The translations under genes and the position numbers were made by a program. The notes beneath the pieces were generated by a model, which saw nothing but the letters and a program-made list of their open reading frames with translations, was not told where the DNA came from and made no database searches. DNA of 42,497 nt from JBBDYH01 sp040901795. GTDB taxonomy: Bacteria > Planctomycetota > Planctomycetia > Pirellulales > JALHPA01. This document shows positions 33,001 through 42,488 of the stretch, piece after piece (the first letter of the stretch is position 1; each line of letters opens with the position of its first letter). The DNA lies in the NCBI GenBank assembly GCA_040901795.1, contig JBBDYH010000027.1, forward strand, positions 1-42,497, read 5' to 3'.

Positions 33001-36000
33001 CTTGCGGCCGCGCGGCAGCGAAGCGGGGCCAGCTCGGTCCGCCGCCCCACGACGCAATCAGCGCTCCAAGCGGCGCTGCAACGTTTGCAAGGCGCCGCCG
33101 AGGCCCGGACGGCAACCGGAATCGATCCGTCGCGGGTCTTCTATGGCCCGTCGGTCTCAGGTCGGATGCAGACCTGGATGCCGCAGTCGTTCGGGCAAGC
33201 GCGGATGGCGGCGCTGGCTTGGCTATTGAGCTTTGCCGAGAAGGACAACCGCCAGGAGGAGTTCTTGGCCGAGTACAGAAAGCCGGTTGGCGAAGCGTCG
33301 CCGCCGCCGCGCGCGATCTGGGATTGGATTTATCTGACGCAGGTGCGAAACGACGGCAAGGAATTCTTCCGGACCAGCAAGCTGCTGGCACAAAGCGGCG
33401 AACCGCTGGCGCAGGCGATGTATCTGTACTCGCTCGCGCAGCGCACCGGGCCCGCGCAGCAGCAAGTCGTGGCCCGTTCGACCGCGGGGCAACAGCCTGT
33501 CGACCGCACGCCGCCGCTGGCCGACGACGAAATTGAGCTGATGCTCAAGTGCTATCGCAGCGTCAATCAACAGGCGCTGTCGGGTGATCCGGTGGTCTCG
33601 TACCAGTTCAACGAGTTCTTCGCGGTGGTGACAAGAGAGCTGAAGCGCGCCAACCGCACGGAGACGGAGGAAGAACTGCGCCGGGAATTGTTGGCCAATG
33701 TGCGCGACGAAACGGCGCTGGCCATGGCGCTGTCGATGGCCGCGGAGAATGGAGAGCATGAGCGCGCATTGGAGTTGTTTGAGAATTGGTCGCAGCGGCA
33801 GCTTCGCGAGGCGCAGAGCTCGCAGGCTGCAAGTGCGCCGCCGGGTAGGTACGTTCAGGCGCCGTATTACGCGTTGGTCACGCTTACCGGCCGGGCGGCG
33901 GCGGAGCGGCGGCACGAGGACGTGCTCGCAATCGTGGAAAGTTACCTGGCATACAACGTGGGCCGCTCGCAGCACGAGCGGAGCCGACCGATCAGACGGT
34001 CGAGTTCGGGCGCCAATCGTGCCGTCCGCTCGCGCAACTACGTGCAAATTGCTTACGGCGCGACGAGGACCGGCGTGGAGCTCGATTTTCCCAGCGCGAG
34101 CGTCTACCACGATGTCGGCTCGATTGCTCTCTTGCGAACGGCGTTCGAAGCCTACAAGCGCAACGATCTGTTGAGTGATCTGGTTGCGCACTTCCAACGG
34201 CGGCTGGAGCAGGCCGAGGGAGGCGAGCGGCTCTATCGCCGGTTGGAGTTGGCGTACCTGCAATGGTGGAACGAGGAACGGAACGACGCGGTGAAGCTCA
34301 TGACGGAAGCCAGCGCCCAGGCGCCCACCGACATCGAACTGCGGATGCAGGTGGCACAAATGCACCTGGCGCTCAATCAGCTCGACGAGGCGCTCGTGCT
34401 GGCGGACTCGATCACGCCGTTGGATCACACCACGCTGCAACAGAAGGAGACGATGGCGCTTGATCTGGCAGTCCGGTTGGGCGATGCCGAGCGGGCGCGG
34501 CAGGCGGCCGAGCGGCTGTTCGGCTTGCGGCTTGACGCCAACACGCAGGTTCAGCTTGCCGGTCAGATGCGGCGGCTGGGCATGAATGAGATGGCCGAGA
34601 ATCTGATGGCGCGGGCCGAGCGCCAGGCCGGTAACCAGACCACCGCGCTGGTGACATTGATGAACCAGCGTCTGGCGGAGAACAAACCCGAAGTCGCAGC
34701 GCAGATCGCCCATCAGATCCTCCGCCGCACACCGGCCACGTCTACGCAGAACCGCGCGATGGGTTATTCTACCGTCGCCGACTCGACGCGCACCGCGGCG
34801 CTGCAGTGCTTGACCCAGACGGGGAAGCTCAAGGAGCTGATCGCGCGCATCGAGGAGCAGATCAAGGCTTCGCCGACATCCGTCCAGCTCTACCAGACGC
34901 TGTCGGAATACTACCAGATGACGGGCAACCGCGATAAAGCCCTGGAGAGCCTGGGCAAGAGTGTCGAGGCCAGACCCAGCGATGCGCTGCTGCGGTTTCA
35001 GTATGCGCAGCAACTGGCGCAAAACAACAAGCACGCCGAGGCCTGCGACCAGTACAAGCTGGCGATCGTGGCGCAACCGAACCTGTTCGGCAACCGTTAC
35101 TACGAGATTCAGCGCACGTTCCAACAGGCCAACCGCCTTACCGAGCTGGCGTCGCTGCTCGATCAAATCGACATCCGCGCGTTCGGCCAATACTACTACG
35201 TGATGAATACCGTGCAGAGCCTGATCAATCAGCCCAACCAGCAGGAAATCGGCGTGCGATTGTTCAAGAAGGCCTGGGCGGCGTTTCCGCAGCAGCGCGC
35301 CGAGTTGCTGCGCTATATGTACGACGGCCGCATCTGGCAGGCCGTTCCGGAAATGTACGACTACGCGCGGCAGGCGATCATACCGAGCGAAGAAACCGCA
35401 CAGGTCGATCCATGGTCGGGCCTGTCCAACCCAATCTCCTACAGCAGCGGCGGCACGATCAGCGGGATGTTCACGCAGATGCTCACCGCGGCGACAACCG
35501 CGAACCGGCTCGACGATCTGCGCAAAGAGATTGCCGCGGCGATCGAGAAACGCCCGGAATGGTCGGCGGGACTGGCGATGCTGGCGATTATTCACGTCCG
35601 GCAAGGGCAGATCGCGGAGGCAAAACGTTTGATCGAGTCGCTGGTCAACGCGGAGCCGCCGATTTACATCCCCGCCACGGCGCGGTGGATGATCGCCCAG
35701 GAGATTGGCAGCCAGGCGGAGTTGCGCGGGTTGGCGATCAAGCTGCTCGAGGAGTCCACCACCGAAGAGGGTGGAATGAATCAGTTCGAGTACAGTCCGC
35801 TCAATCGATTGGTGAGTCTCCTCGAGACGAGCGGCGAACTAGAAGCGGCGCGCAAGATCATGCTCAAGGCGGCGGCGCAGCGCCCCGACAGCCGCTATGA
35901 CGCTGAGTATGCGGCGTACCAACGAGCGGAGAACGTACTTTGGATCGGCAACCGGCTGCAGCGGTTGGGATACCACATCGACGCCATTCGGCTCTATCGC

Positions 36001-39000
36001 GACTTGATGAATGAGCCGGGGCTGGCGGCAGCGGGGCAGCATCGCGGCGACCCGAACTATTTTGTCAACCGGACGCGGCAGCTTTTGCAGGCGCCGAACG
36101 AATGGATTACTGGAGACACCGCCGCGGTCGCCATGGAGCTGCTGGCGCCGCAGAAGCAACAGGACGGCGCCCCGACCTTGGACCTGATGCTGTCAGTTTC
36201 GACAGGCGAACTGGCGCAGGCGCGCGTCACCAGCTTGCTCTTCACGCTCTTGGATCCGAAGAAGCTCAAGCCGGAAGCGCTGACCAGCGTTCGCGATCGG
36301 CTTAAAGAAACGCGCGAAACGATTCCCGCAGACGTCAACGCGCGCGTCTTCGGCGCGTATTTGAGCCTGCACGAGAAAGGCGACGATGGAAAGCAGCGGC
36401 TCGCCGAGGTCGTTCAGCTCGTGGAACAGAAACCGCTCGACGAAGTCCCGGAGGGGAAGCGACCTAATGCGCGCCAGCGCGCTGAAGCCGCCGGACGGCT
36501 GAGCCTGTGGCTGTTGGCGCGAGAGTGTCTTGCGCAAAAGGAGTTGGCGCGCGAAGCCGAGACGCTGGCGCGAAGTGCCGTGGAGGCGGCCCGGTGGCAG
36601 TTGGAACCGAATTATTATCGCTCGATGCTGTTGGAATGGGGCCAGATCGTCGTGCGCAACGGTGACAAGGCGAAGGCCGAGCAGTTGTGGACGGAGCTGC
36701 TCGACTCGGTGCTGGCGCGGCCGCAACGCTCTGGGTCACAAACCGACGCCGGTGCAGCGCGTCCGGCGGCGCCCGCGGCAGCGCCCGTTCTACGCCCCGC
36801 CCCCGCCAGGCTAAAGAGCTCGTCGTCCCTGCGCAGCAACGCTTCGCCGTTCCGGCTGGTAGCGCAGGTCAAGTCAGCTCCGCGCGCGGTAGACGTACCC
36901 GCGCCTGTGGTAGTTCCCGGCGTTCCCGCTCCGGCTTTCGGTGGCGCCCGCGCACCAGCGGCCGCGCTCGGCCGCCCGGCCGGCCGCTCGGAACTTGTCC
37001 CGCCGGTCACCATGTCGCAGTTCCAGACAGCGATGGCGATTGCCAAGATGGCCGCGGAAAACGACATGCACGCCTTGTCTCTCAGGGCGGTGCGCGAGTC
37101 GCTGACGGGGGGCTTGCCGATTGCTGACCCGCAACCAACCGGTGGCCTCCGATCAGGATATGGCGCAGCCTATGGGATTGTGAGCGCTACACCCACGCTT
37201 CGCCGGACGCGAGTAGGCGCCACTACTGGCGGCGTTTTCTATACCACAACCGCCGAGAGCGGCAGTCAGAGCACCAGCCAGGTGATCGCACAGCTTTCCT
37301 CCCTGTCGGGAATCTGGCAGCGCCAGCGAATTCCGGCGGAGGATGTCTATAAGTTGCTCGCGGGCGTAGTGTTTCCGGCGCGTTTGCCGGAAGAAGTACT
37401 GGTCTATCCGATCAGCATTTCCGAGAACAGCGATCCAACCAGCATCGGACGAATGCTGGTCGAATGGTGCGTGCGGGCGAACCGCGCCGCAGAGCTGAAG
37501 AAGGACGTCGCCGCCCGCCAAACCCGCCCGGACGCGCGATTAGCGGGGCAGGTGTTGCTGGTGCAGCTTGGGCTGGCGACGCGGGACAAACCGCTCGTCG
37601 ATGTGAACCTGGGCGCGCTCGCTGAAACGCTAACCAAGAACCGGCTGCAAGCGCATGTCGATCTGGCATGTCACGCGGCGCTGCCGGCCTTCGACCACGA
37701 GCAATTCGCACTGGCGGCGATGCCGGTGATCGACGCCGCGCTGGCCACGCCGGCGTTTCAGACCAGCGCCGCCATGCAGCCTTTGGCGATGAAGGTGGTG
37801 CGCTACCACCTCCGCAACCAGAATCACGACAAGGCGCGCGATCGGCTCGACGGTTACCTCGCCGCGCGCCAAGCGGGATACGCCCGCTACAGCGGTGAGT
37901 CGGCGATCTACGTCCAGCGACAAGACCTGGCAGCCATCGCGGCCGAGGCGGCGCGTGGCGGGCTGGCGCCGCTGGCGCTCGATTATCTGGGCCGCATGGC
38001 CGACATGCCCACCGGGCGACAAGGAGAACCGGCGGTGCAGGTGCCGTTGTGGCACATTCGCGAGGAGCTGGCGCGGATGCCGGCCGAAAAGGCCTATGCG
38101 CTGTTGCGCGATTGGACGCTACCGGTCCAGAACCGCAACGTAGTGCGGCTGGTTGCGGCGTTTGGACCCAGCGACATCGTGCCGGAAGCATTTCGGTCAA
38201 CGGATCGCGGCGCCGACAAGGAGCATGACGCAGCTCAGCACCTGCCAAGCGAGAGGGGTCTGATCGACAACGTCACGTTGTTGATCGATGCGGCGCGCCG
38301 CTCGGGCAAGGTCGATGAACTGTTTGGTGCGGCCGAGCAAGCCCTCGCGGAGCAGGCCATCAATGCGAATGTCCTGCACGTCAATTTGCTGATTGCGAAA
38401 CAGGACTTCGCGGCAGCAGCCCCCAAAGTGACACAGCTTGCCGATGCGGCCCGGGAGCATCGTCAAACCCCGCAGGGAGGCGCTTATAGCCCGCGCTGGT
38501 CGGACATCGTCACCGCGAGCTCTGCCGCACGGCACGTAGAGCTGGCCGATGCGGCCGACCGCTATGGCCGTATTCTGCTCGACCATGCGCGGTCGCGCAA
38601 TCTGATGGACCTTGCACCCGGATTGCGGATCGAGTGGGCGAAGGGACGATTGGCGCGTCGCGGCGACAAGTCCCCGGCCCCACCGGACGCCGGGCTGCGC
38701 TGGTGGTTCCCCTCCACGCCGCCTGGCGCGTCGGACAATCAGCGGCCGCCCGCGCGATGGGTGTCGGACGGCGAGTACGTCGGGCATCTGGCCGGGTTTG
38801 AACATGGTCTGCTGTATTTTCAGTACCCGCTGACGGGCGACTTTGAGTTTTCGGCGGATGGCTATCACGGCCCCTGGGCGGAGTCGGATTTGGGCTTCGG
38901 TGGCATCGTGGTCGAGGCGCAGATCATGGAATTGGGCACGTTGATCTGGCCCCTGGGGCTCAGCGAGCAGCTTCGCCGCCCGGATCCTGTGGAATACGGC

Positions 39001-42000
39001 GACGTGTACAACCGACTCCAGGTGAAGGTCGCAAACGGATCGATGCGATATTTGATCAACGGGCATCTGGTCTACGAGGATACCGAGAGCAGTCCCACGG
39101 CGCCGTGGTTGTACTTTTATGCGCACTATCCGCGGCATACGGCGTTTAAGAATATCCGGTTAACGGGCAAGCCGACCATTCCGCGCGAGGTGACGCTGAC
39201 GCATGGCGATCGGCTGGAAGGCTGGGTGAGCGCGTTTTACAACGAGAGCCAGCCGCCGCGGCGGACGCTGCGCGAACGACAAACGGACGCGTCCGCGGCG
39301 CCGGTCGCCGCCGAGGCGCCCTCGGTTTACGACTGGCAATCGCGCGAGGGCGTGATCTATGGCCGCTTCGATGCGACGACCTCGCCCGAGCGCGCCCAGA
39401 GCCGCCTTTACTATCACCGCCCACTGCGAAACGGCGACACGCTCCGCTACCAGTTCCTCTATCAGCCGGGTTCGCTGCACGTGCATCCGGGACTGGGCCG
39501 GCTGGCATTCTTGCTCGATCCGGAAGGCGTGCGACTGCATTGGATGACGTCGCTCGACCGGAACCTGGAGCTGTTCGACGTCGGCCCGCGCAACTTCGTC
39601 GAGGAGCCGGAGAACCGCCGCGGCCCGACGCCGTTGCCGCTGAATCCGGGGGCCTGGAACGACATCGAAATCACGCTCCGCGATGACACAGCGATGATTA
39701 AGCTCAATGGCACACTGGTTTACCAGCGCACGCTGGAGCCGGAGAACGACCGTCGCTTCAGCCTGTTTCACTATCGCAACGAGTCGGGCGTGCAAGTGCG
39801 CAACGCCGTGCTCACCGGCGATTGGCCCAAGGAGTTGACCGCCGAGCAGATTGCCAACCCGCTGGCGCTGTGGCCGGAAGCCGCCACGCCCGAGGCTCGG
39901 GGGGCCAGCACGACGCTCGTCGGCGACGAGCTGATTGGATATGACGCTTACAACGTCTGGAAGCGTGCCCGCGCCATGCCGGCCGCTGAGCGTTACGAGT
40001 ATCTCGCACGCTGGGTCCTGCCGGATGAGAATCATTTGTCGTTCCGGTTGCGCGGCGACTTCACGCCGATACCGGCGCCGGTTCTGAAGGACAACGATGC
40101 CAAGGCAGCGGACGCAGCGGCGGCGGGCGATCAACAAAACGTGCCGGCCGGCGGCGAATACATCGCCCCGGCAATCGAGCTGGCCCGCACGGCGCGCAAG
40201 TTGGGCCGACTGGAAGAGCTGGCCAACCGCTTGGCTGCAGCGTCCCCGATCACGGCGCACGAAGTGCGCGGCAAGCTGGCGATGCAGGCCATCGTGGCGG
40301 CCGAGCGAGAAGACGATGCCGCGGCGAACAAGACGCTGCGCGAGCTCTTCGAGCACTTGACGAAGATGCCGCGCGACGAGCCTGAGCAGCGGCGCTATCC
40401 CGAAGTCACTGCAGCGATGGGCGTCATCCATCGACCGGCGCTAGTGCGCGCGGGTCGCGACCTGCTGGAAGTTGTCGCGATGCAGCCGTATGAGAATAAC
40501 TTTATGAACTACGTCAGCGCGCGTTGGGAGCGGACGGTGCGGCACCTGCGCGCCGTGGCGCGGTGGAAGCACGACACGGCGCTGGCTCAGACGCCGTTTG
40601 CTGCGCCGCCGGCGCTCAAGCAGTGGTCGGTCGTCGATAACGGGCGGGCCGACGGCCGCGGCCTGGGCTCGCGGGGGTCGGGATGGCGATACCAGCGCGG
40701 CGCGCTGGAGCTGTATCCGGGACTGGCCAGCCGGTTCTCGAACGCGCATGGGAGCAAGCTGTACTTCAACGTCCCCTTGCGTGGAGATTTCGAGGTCAAG
40801 TTCCAGCGCACGACGTACGGCTGGCGCGAAGTATGGCTGGCGTATGGCGCCTTGGCGCTCGATCCGCGCGGCGCTCTGGGCGATTCCTACGGGCGTGCCG
40901 GCATTGGGCGCCAGGAGAGCCATCTGACGATCTCGCCGCCGATCCCCGATTGGGGGCATTGGATCGACTATCGGATCGAGGTCCGCGAGGGCTATCTCAC
41001 GGCCTACGCCAACGATCAGAAGTTTCACACCGAACGCCTGTCCGAGCACGTGGACCCCTGGCTGGTGCTAGGTTCCAGCCATCCGCACTACGAGGGCACG
41101 ATCCGCAACCTCCGCATCGTGGGCAATCCGATCGTGCCCGACAAGCTGCAGCTCAGCGAAGGGACCGACCTTAGCCTGTGGCGCGCCGACTATTACAACG
41201 AGCCGATCGATGCCGAAGGCGCTCTGTGGCAGAAGCGCGGCGAGGAGATTGTGGGCAACCTCTTCAAGGATGCGCCGGGGAGCAGCCGCGAGAGCCTGTT
41301 GCAATATCACCGTCCAATCCTCGAGGATGGTGAGATCGACTACGAGTTTTACCATTCGCCAAACAAGGTGGAAGTCCATCCGGCGATTGACCGGCTGGCG
41401 TTTTTGCTCGCGCCGGACGGCGTCCAGTTGCACGTGCTCTCCGACGCCCAGTTTGAGCGCAACGGGTTGACGCCAGACGATAAGCGGCCGCTGCCGGTCA
41501 GCTCCCTGCTGCTCAACCAACTACCGCTCAAGGCCGACGACTGGAACCAGATGCGCGTGGCGCTCGTGGGCGACGAAGTGACGCTCGCGTTGAATGGCCA
41601 GGCGATCGTGCGATACACGCTCGACGAAGGGAACAACCGGTTCTTCGGATTGTTCCGCTATAGCGATGCCACGGAAGCGCGCGTGAGGAAGGTCAGCTAT
41701 CGCGGCAATTGGAAGCGCACACTGCCGTCCGTCGAGGAGCAGGAACTGGCGGCGCCGCCGGGGGTCTCTCCGGTGTCGATCGACATCGAAGCTCAACCGA
41801 CGGTGTTCAAGCTGTCGGCTGATCGCGCGACGCTCGAACGGCAAGGGCTGCAATTCTTTGGCGATGTGGACGCTGTGAAACCCACAGGCGAGGGTCTTGC
41901 GCTCACGCTGACGGCGGGCCGGCAGGAAGGCGAGCGCGCGGGTATCGCGCTGCGCAAGCCGCTGGTCGGCGATTTTGAGATCACCGGCAAGTTCCAGGCC

Positions 42001-42411
42001 CTCACGCTCGATCGCCCGGCGACGCAGAAGTCCGCGCGGTTTGCACTGGCGATTCGCACCGGTCCGGACGACGCGCTGGACGTCGTCTCGTTGGAGCGAC
42101 ACGCGGACCCCAACGGTCAACAGCAGATTCGGGCGATGTGCCATCATCCGCCGCTGGCTGTGGGCGAGTTTGTCGACGATTGGTACCGGACGAGCCGGCT
42201 TGCCGCGGGAGAATTCCGGCTGGTGCGCCGCGGCTCGCGGATCTACTACCTGGTGCGAGAAGCGGGCGCGGAGCGATTCACCGTGATCGAGTCGCAGGCC
42301 GTCGGATCGGAGCCGGTTCGCGAAATCGAGCTGGCACTGCAGATCGATGATCCCGCCGCGGCGGGCAGCGTGGTCGTCGAGGAGCTTGTCGTCCGCGGAA
42401 AACGCGATTAA
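30061..42411 (+). CDS. Giant exported TPR protein with duplicated LamG-like and DUF1583-like modules
   Basis: The ATG at 30061 has AGGAGAGGAAGG upstream and a signal/TM segment (residues about 5-20), giving 4,116 residues. From about 60 to 2,200 it is TPR after TPR, with typical A-x-x-x-Y/F...A-x-x-x-L repeats, long enough for dozens of units. A Pro/Ala-rich linker (2221-2320) separates this from a second helical part. Then come a LamG/jelly-roll-like domain (2881-3040), a DUF1583-like domain (3059-3258), a helical spacer, a second LamG-like (about 3523-3690) and a second DUF1583-like domain (3711-3887), and a last beta domain (3914-4116). DUF1581/DUF1583 are planctomycete-specific families of unknown function. 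The protein probably sits outside the cytoplasm as an assembly or binding scaffold. It is divergent from the MoxR operon, where small TPR proteins (BatC, BatE) normally occur. Confidence 0.9.
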   Translation: MSRKTLVVAALFLLALATNWNEKILGPVSARGQDAAGEADAELERQKKIIERFVSVLEKNPRRGTALDRIYGFHIEWGTLDAFVAGFRERAEKKNDGIAWMVLGLIESQRGRDAAAVEAFTKADESLAENAMASYYLGQSLVLVGQPEKAAEAFERAIERRPAQPDLLDIFQALGRVHQRAQRNEQALAVWSRLEKLFPGDARVQEQIAATLVEEGQLAAALPRYETLVKLTTDDYRRAVYRMEAAELKVKLGKSADGIADLEQMLAALNPESWLFREVRRKIEEVFLRGDDQDGLSKYYQRWVAKYPEDVDAMARLARVLARQARVPEAQQWLEKALKLAPSRKDLRLAFIDQLVDDQRYAEAIAQYEALDKAEPHNPDHLREWGKLILRDTSRPKEARQKSAETVWRRLTAARPKDALAATQVADLFRQAEMPDQALELYAKAAELAPADPQYREYLGEFYHIRKEPQKALATWREIAAGKNRTAENLARLAEVLSGFGYLNEATAEIAAACELEPKEFALQLKAADLFLRTEQHDQALEFVATGEQLAANAEEAEAALALELKVLQAADTLKPRSEALAAELSKEKTPAVRQLLRLARYYEALHDHIEAIRTIDRAIKLEPQSIPSLATAARIQEQSGNLALAAELNRKLAAIDRRFRTDYLTSVARLESQLGRIDEALQAGRDLIAAAPGNSEHYEFFAQMCFRLGRAEEGLDTLRRAVRVNPGEPALLLTLAAALAEQIRTDEAIELYWQAFEKSEGLDEKINVVMKLTDLYLQTNHLDRLFERLERDRREADRRRELTICLAQAHHSAGDFGAARSELESLLSEDTRDTALVQQLSKLAEGEQDIATAIKYQEQLAKLAPGAETEYRLANLLARNGQNEEATAIFVRLIAKEEDPEKLLQSLDSMISQGQNEQALGVIEARLREQPQNWELLYRQAYLLAATKPEEATPRLEKLLAFNFDDDELGALGKARERQLAAARQRSGASSVRRPTTQSALQAALQRLQGAAEARTATGIDPSRVFYGPSVSGRMQTWMPQSFGQARMAALAWLLSFAEKDNRQEEFLAEYRKPVGEASPPPRAIWDWIYLTQVRNDGKEFFRTSKLLAQSGEPLAQAMYLYSLAQRTGPAQQQVVARSTAGQQPVDRTPPLADDEIELMLKCYRSVNQQALSGDPVVSYQFNEFFAVVTRELKRANRTETEEELRRELLANVRDETALAMALSMAAENGEHERALELFENWSQRQLREAQSSQAASAPPGRYVQAPYYALVTLTGRAAAERRHEDVLAIVESYLAYNVGRSQHERSRPIRRSSSGANRAVRSRNYVQIAYGATRTGVELDFPSASVYHDVGSIALLRTAFEAYKRNDLLSDLVAHFQRRLEQAEGGERLYRRLELAYLQWWNEERNDAVKLMTEASAQAPTDIELRMQVAQMHLALNQLDEALVLADSITPLDHTTLQQKETMALDLAVRLGDAERARQAAERLFGLRLDANTQVQLAGQMRRLGMNEMAENLMARAERQAGNQTTALVTLMNQRLAENKPEVAAQIAHQILRRTPATSTQNRAMGYSTVADSTRTAALQCLTQTGKLKELIARIEEQIKASPTSVQLYQTLSEYYQMTGNRDKALESLGKSVEARPSDALLRFQYAQQLAQNNKHAEACDQYKLAIVAQPNLFGNRYYEIQRTFQQANRLTELASLLDQIDIRAFGQYYYVMNTVQSLINQPNQQEIGVRLFKKAWAAFPQQRAELLRYMYDGRIWQAVPEMYDYARQAIIPSEETAQVDPWSGLSNPISYSSGGTISGMFTQMLTAATTANRLDDLRKEIAAAIEKRPEWSAGLAMLAIIHVRQGQIAEAKRLIESLVNAEPPIYIPATARWMIAQEIGSQAELRGLAIKLLEESTTEEGGMNQFEYSPLNRLVSLLETSGELEAARKIMLKAAAQRPDSRYDAEYAAYQRAENVLWIGNRLQRLGYHIDAIRLYRDLMNEPGLAAAGQHRGDPNYFVNRTRQLLQAPNEWITGDTAAVAMELLAPQKQQDGAPTLDLMLSVSTGELAQARVTSLLFTLLDPKKLKPEALTSVRDRLKETRETIPADVNARVFGAYLSLHEKGDDGKQRLAEVVQLVEQKPLDEVPEGKRPNARQRAEAAGRLSLWLLARECLAQKELAREAETLARSAVEAARWQLEPNYYRSMLLEWGQIVVRNGDKAKAEQLWTELLDSVLARPQRSGSQTDAGAARPAAPAAAPVLRPAPARLKSSSSLRSNASPFRLVAQVKSAPRAVDVPAPVVVPGVPAPAFGGARAPAAALGRPAGRSELVPPVTMSQFQTAMAIAKMAAENDMHALSLRAVRESLTGGLPIADPQPTGGLRSGYGAAYGIVSATPTLRRTRVGATTGGVFYTTTAESGSQSTSQVIAQLSSLSGIWQRQRIPAEDVYKLLAGVVFPARLPEEVLVYPISISENSDPTSIGRMLVEWCVRANRAAELKKDVAARQTRPDARLAGQVLLVQLGLATRDKPLVDVNLGALAETLTKNRLQAHVDLACHAALPAFDHEQFALAAMPVIDAALATPAFQTSAAMQPLAMKVVRYHLRNQNHDKARDRLDGYLAARQAGYARYSGESAIYVQRQDLAAIAAEAARGGLAPLALDYLGRMADMPTGRQGEPAVQVPLWHIREELARMPAEKAYALLRDWTLPVQNRNVVRLVAAFGPSDIVPEAFRSTDRGADKEHDAAQHLPSERGLIDNVTLLIDAARRSGKVDELFGAAEQALAEQAINANVLHVNLLIAKQDFAAAAPKVTQLADAAREHRQTPQGGAYSPRWSDIVTASSAARHVELADAADRYGRILLDHARSRNLMDLAPGLRIEWAKGRLARRGDKSPAPPDAGLRWWFPSTPPGASDNQRPPARWVSDGEYVGHLAGFEHGLLYFQYPLTGDFEFSADGYHGPWAESDLGFGGIVVEAQIMELGTLIWPLGLSEQLRRPDPVEYGDVYNRLQVKVANGSMRYLINGHLVYEDTESSPTAPWLYFYAHYPRHTAFKNIRLTGKPTIPREVTLTHGDRLEGWVSAFYNESQPPRRTLRERQTDASAAPVAAEAPSVYDWQSREGVIYGRFDATTSPERAQSRLYYHRPLRNGDTLRYQFLYQPGSLHVHPGLGRLAFLLDPEGVRLHWMTSLDRNLELFDVGPRNFVEEPENRRGPTPLPLNPGAWNDIEITLRDDTAMIKLNGTLVYQRTLEPENDRRFSLFHYRNESGVQVRNAVLTGDWPKELTAEQIANPLALWPEAATPEARGASTTLVGDELIGYDAYNVWKRARAMPAAERYEYLARWVLPDENHLSFRLRGDFTPIPAPVLKDNDAKAADAAAAGDQQNVPAGGEYIAPAIELARTARKLGRLEELANRLAAASPITAHEVRGKLAMQAIVAAEREDDAAANKTLRELFEHLTKMPRDEPEQRRYPEVTAAMGVIHRPALVRAGRDLLEVVAMQPYENNFMNYVSARWERTVRHLRAVARWKHDTALAQTPFAAPPALKQWSVVDNGRADGRGLGSRGSGWRYQRGALELYPGLASRFSNAHGSKLYFNVPLRGDFEVKFQRTTYGWREVWLAYGALALDPRGALGDSYGRAGIGRQESHLTISPPIPDWGHWIDYRIEVREGYLTAYANDQKFHTERLSEHVDPWLVLGSSHPHYEGTIRNLRIVGNPIVPDKLQLSEGTDLSLWRADYYNEPIDAEGALWQKRGEEIVGNLFKDAPGSSRESLLQYHRPILEDGEIDYEFYHSPNKVEVHPAIDRLAFLLAPDGVQLHVLSDAQFERNGLTPDDKRPLPVSSLLLNQLPLKADDWNQMRVALVGDEVTLALNGQAIVRYTLDEGNNRFFGLFRYSDATEARVRKVSYRGNWKRTLPSVEEQELAAPPGVSPVSIDIEAQPTVFKLSADRATLERQGLQFFGDVDAVKPTGEGLALTLTAGRQEGERAGIALRKPLVGDFEITGKFQALTLDRPATQKSARFALAIRTGPDDALDVVSLERHADPNGQQQIRAMCHHPPLAVGEFVDDWYRTSRLAAGEFRLVRRGSRIYYLVREAGAERFTVIESQAVGSEPVREIELALQIDDPAAAGSVVVEELVVRGKRD

Positions 42412-42417
42412 CACCGC

Positions 42418-42488
42418 ACGGCGTTAGCCGTAACCAAAACCACTGATTCCGCGGATAACTTGGGGCGGCCTTCGGCCGCAACCAAAAC
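42418..42488 (+). repeat. Two hairpin plus AACCAAAAC units after the giant gene
   Basis: ACGGC-GTTA-GCCGT (42418-42431) and GCGGCC-TTC-GGCCGC (42465-42479) are each followed by AACCAAAAC. GCCGTAACCAAAAC (42427) and GCCGCAACCAAAAC (42475) are 13/14 identical. The first hairpin begins only 6 nt after the stop codon. There is no T-run; it may act as a weak terminator or be a dispersed repeat that continues past the window. Confidence 0.55.

Noticed and set aside
33223..35604. A 793-codon open frame on the minus strand inside the giant TPR gene
   Set aside because: It is the antisense of a GC-rich TPR region with strong codon bias. The product shows low-complexity Arg/Leu/Gln composition, no ribosome site, and no family.
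39160..40431. A 423-codon minus-strand frame in the DUF1583-like region
   Set aside because: Same cause: a shadow of the plus-strand coding sequence, with Arg/His-rich antisense composition.
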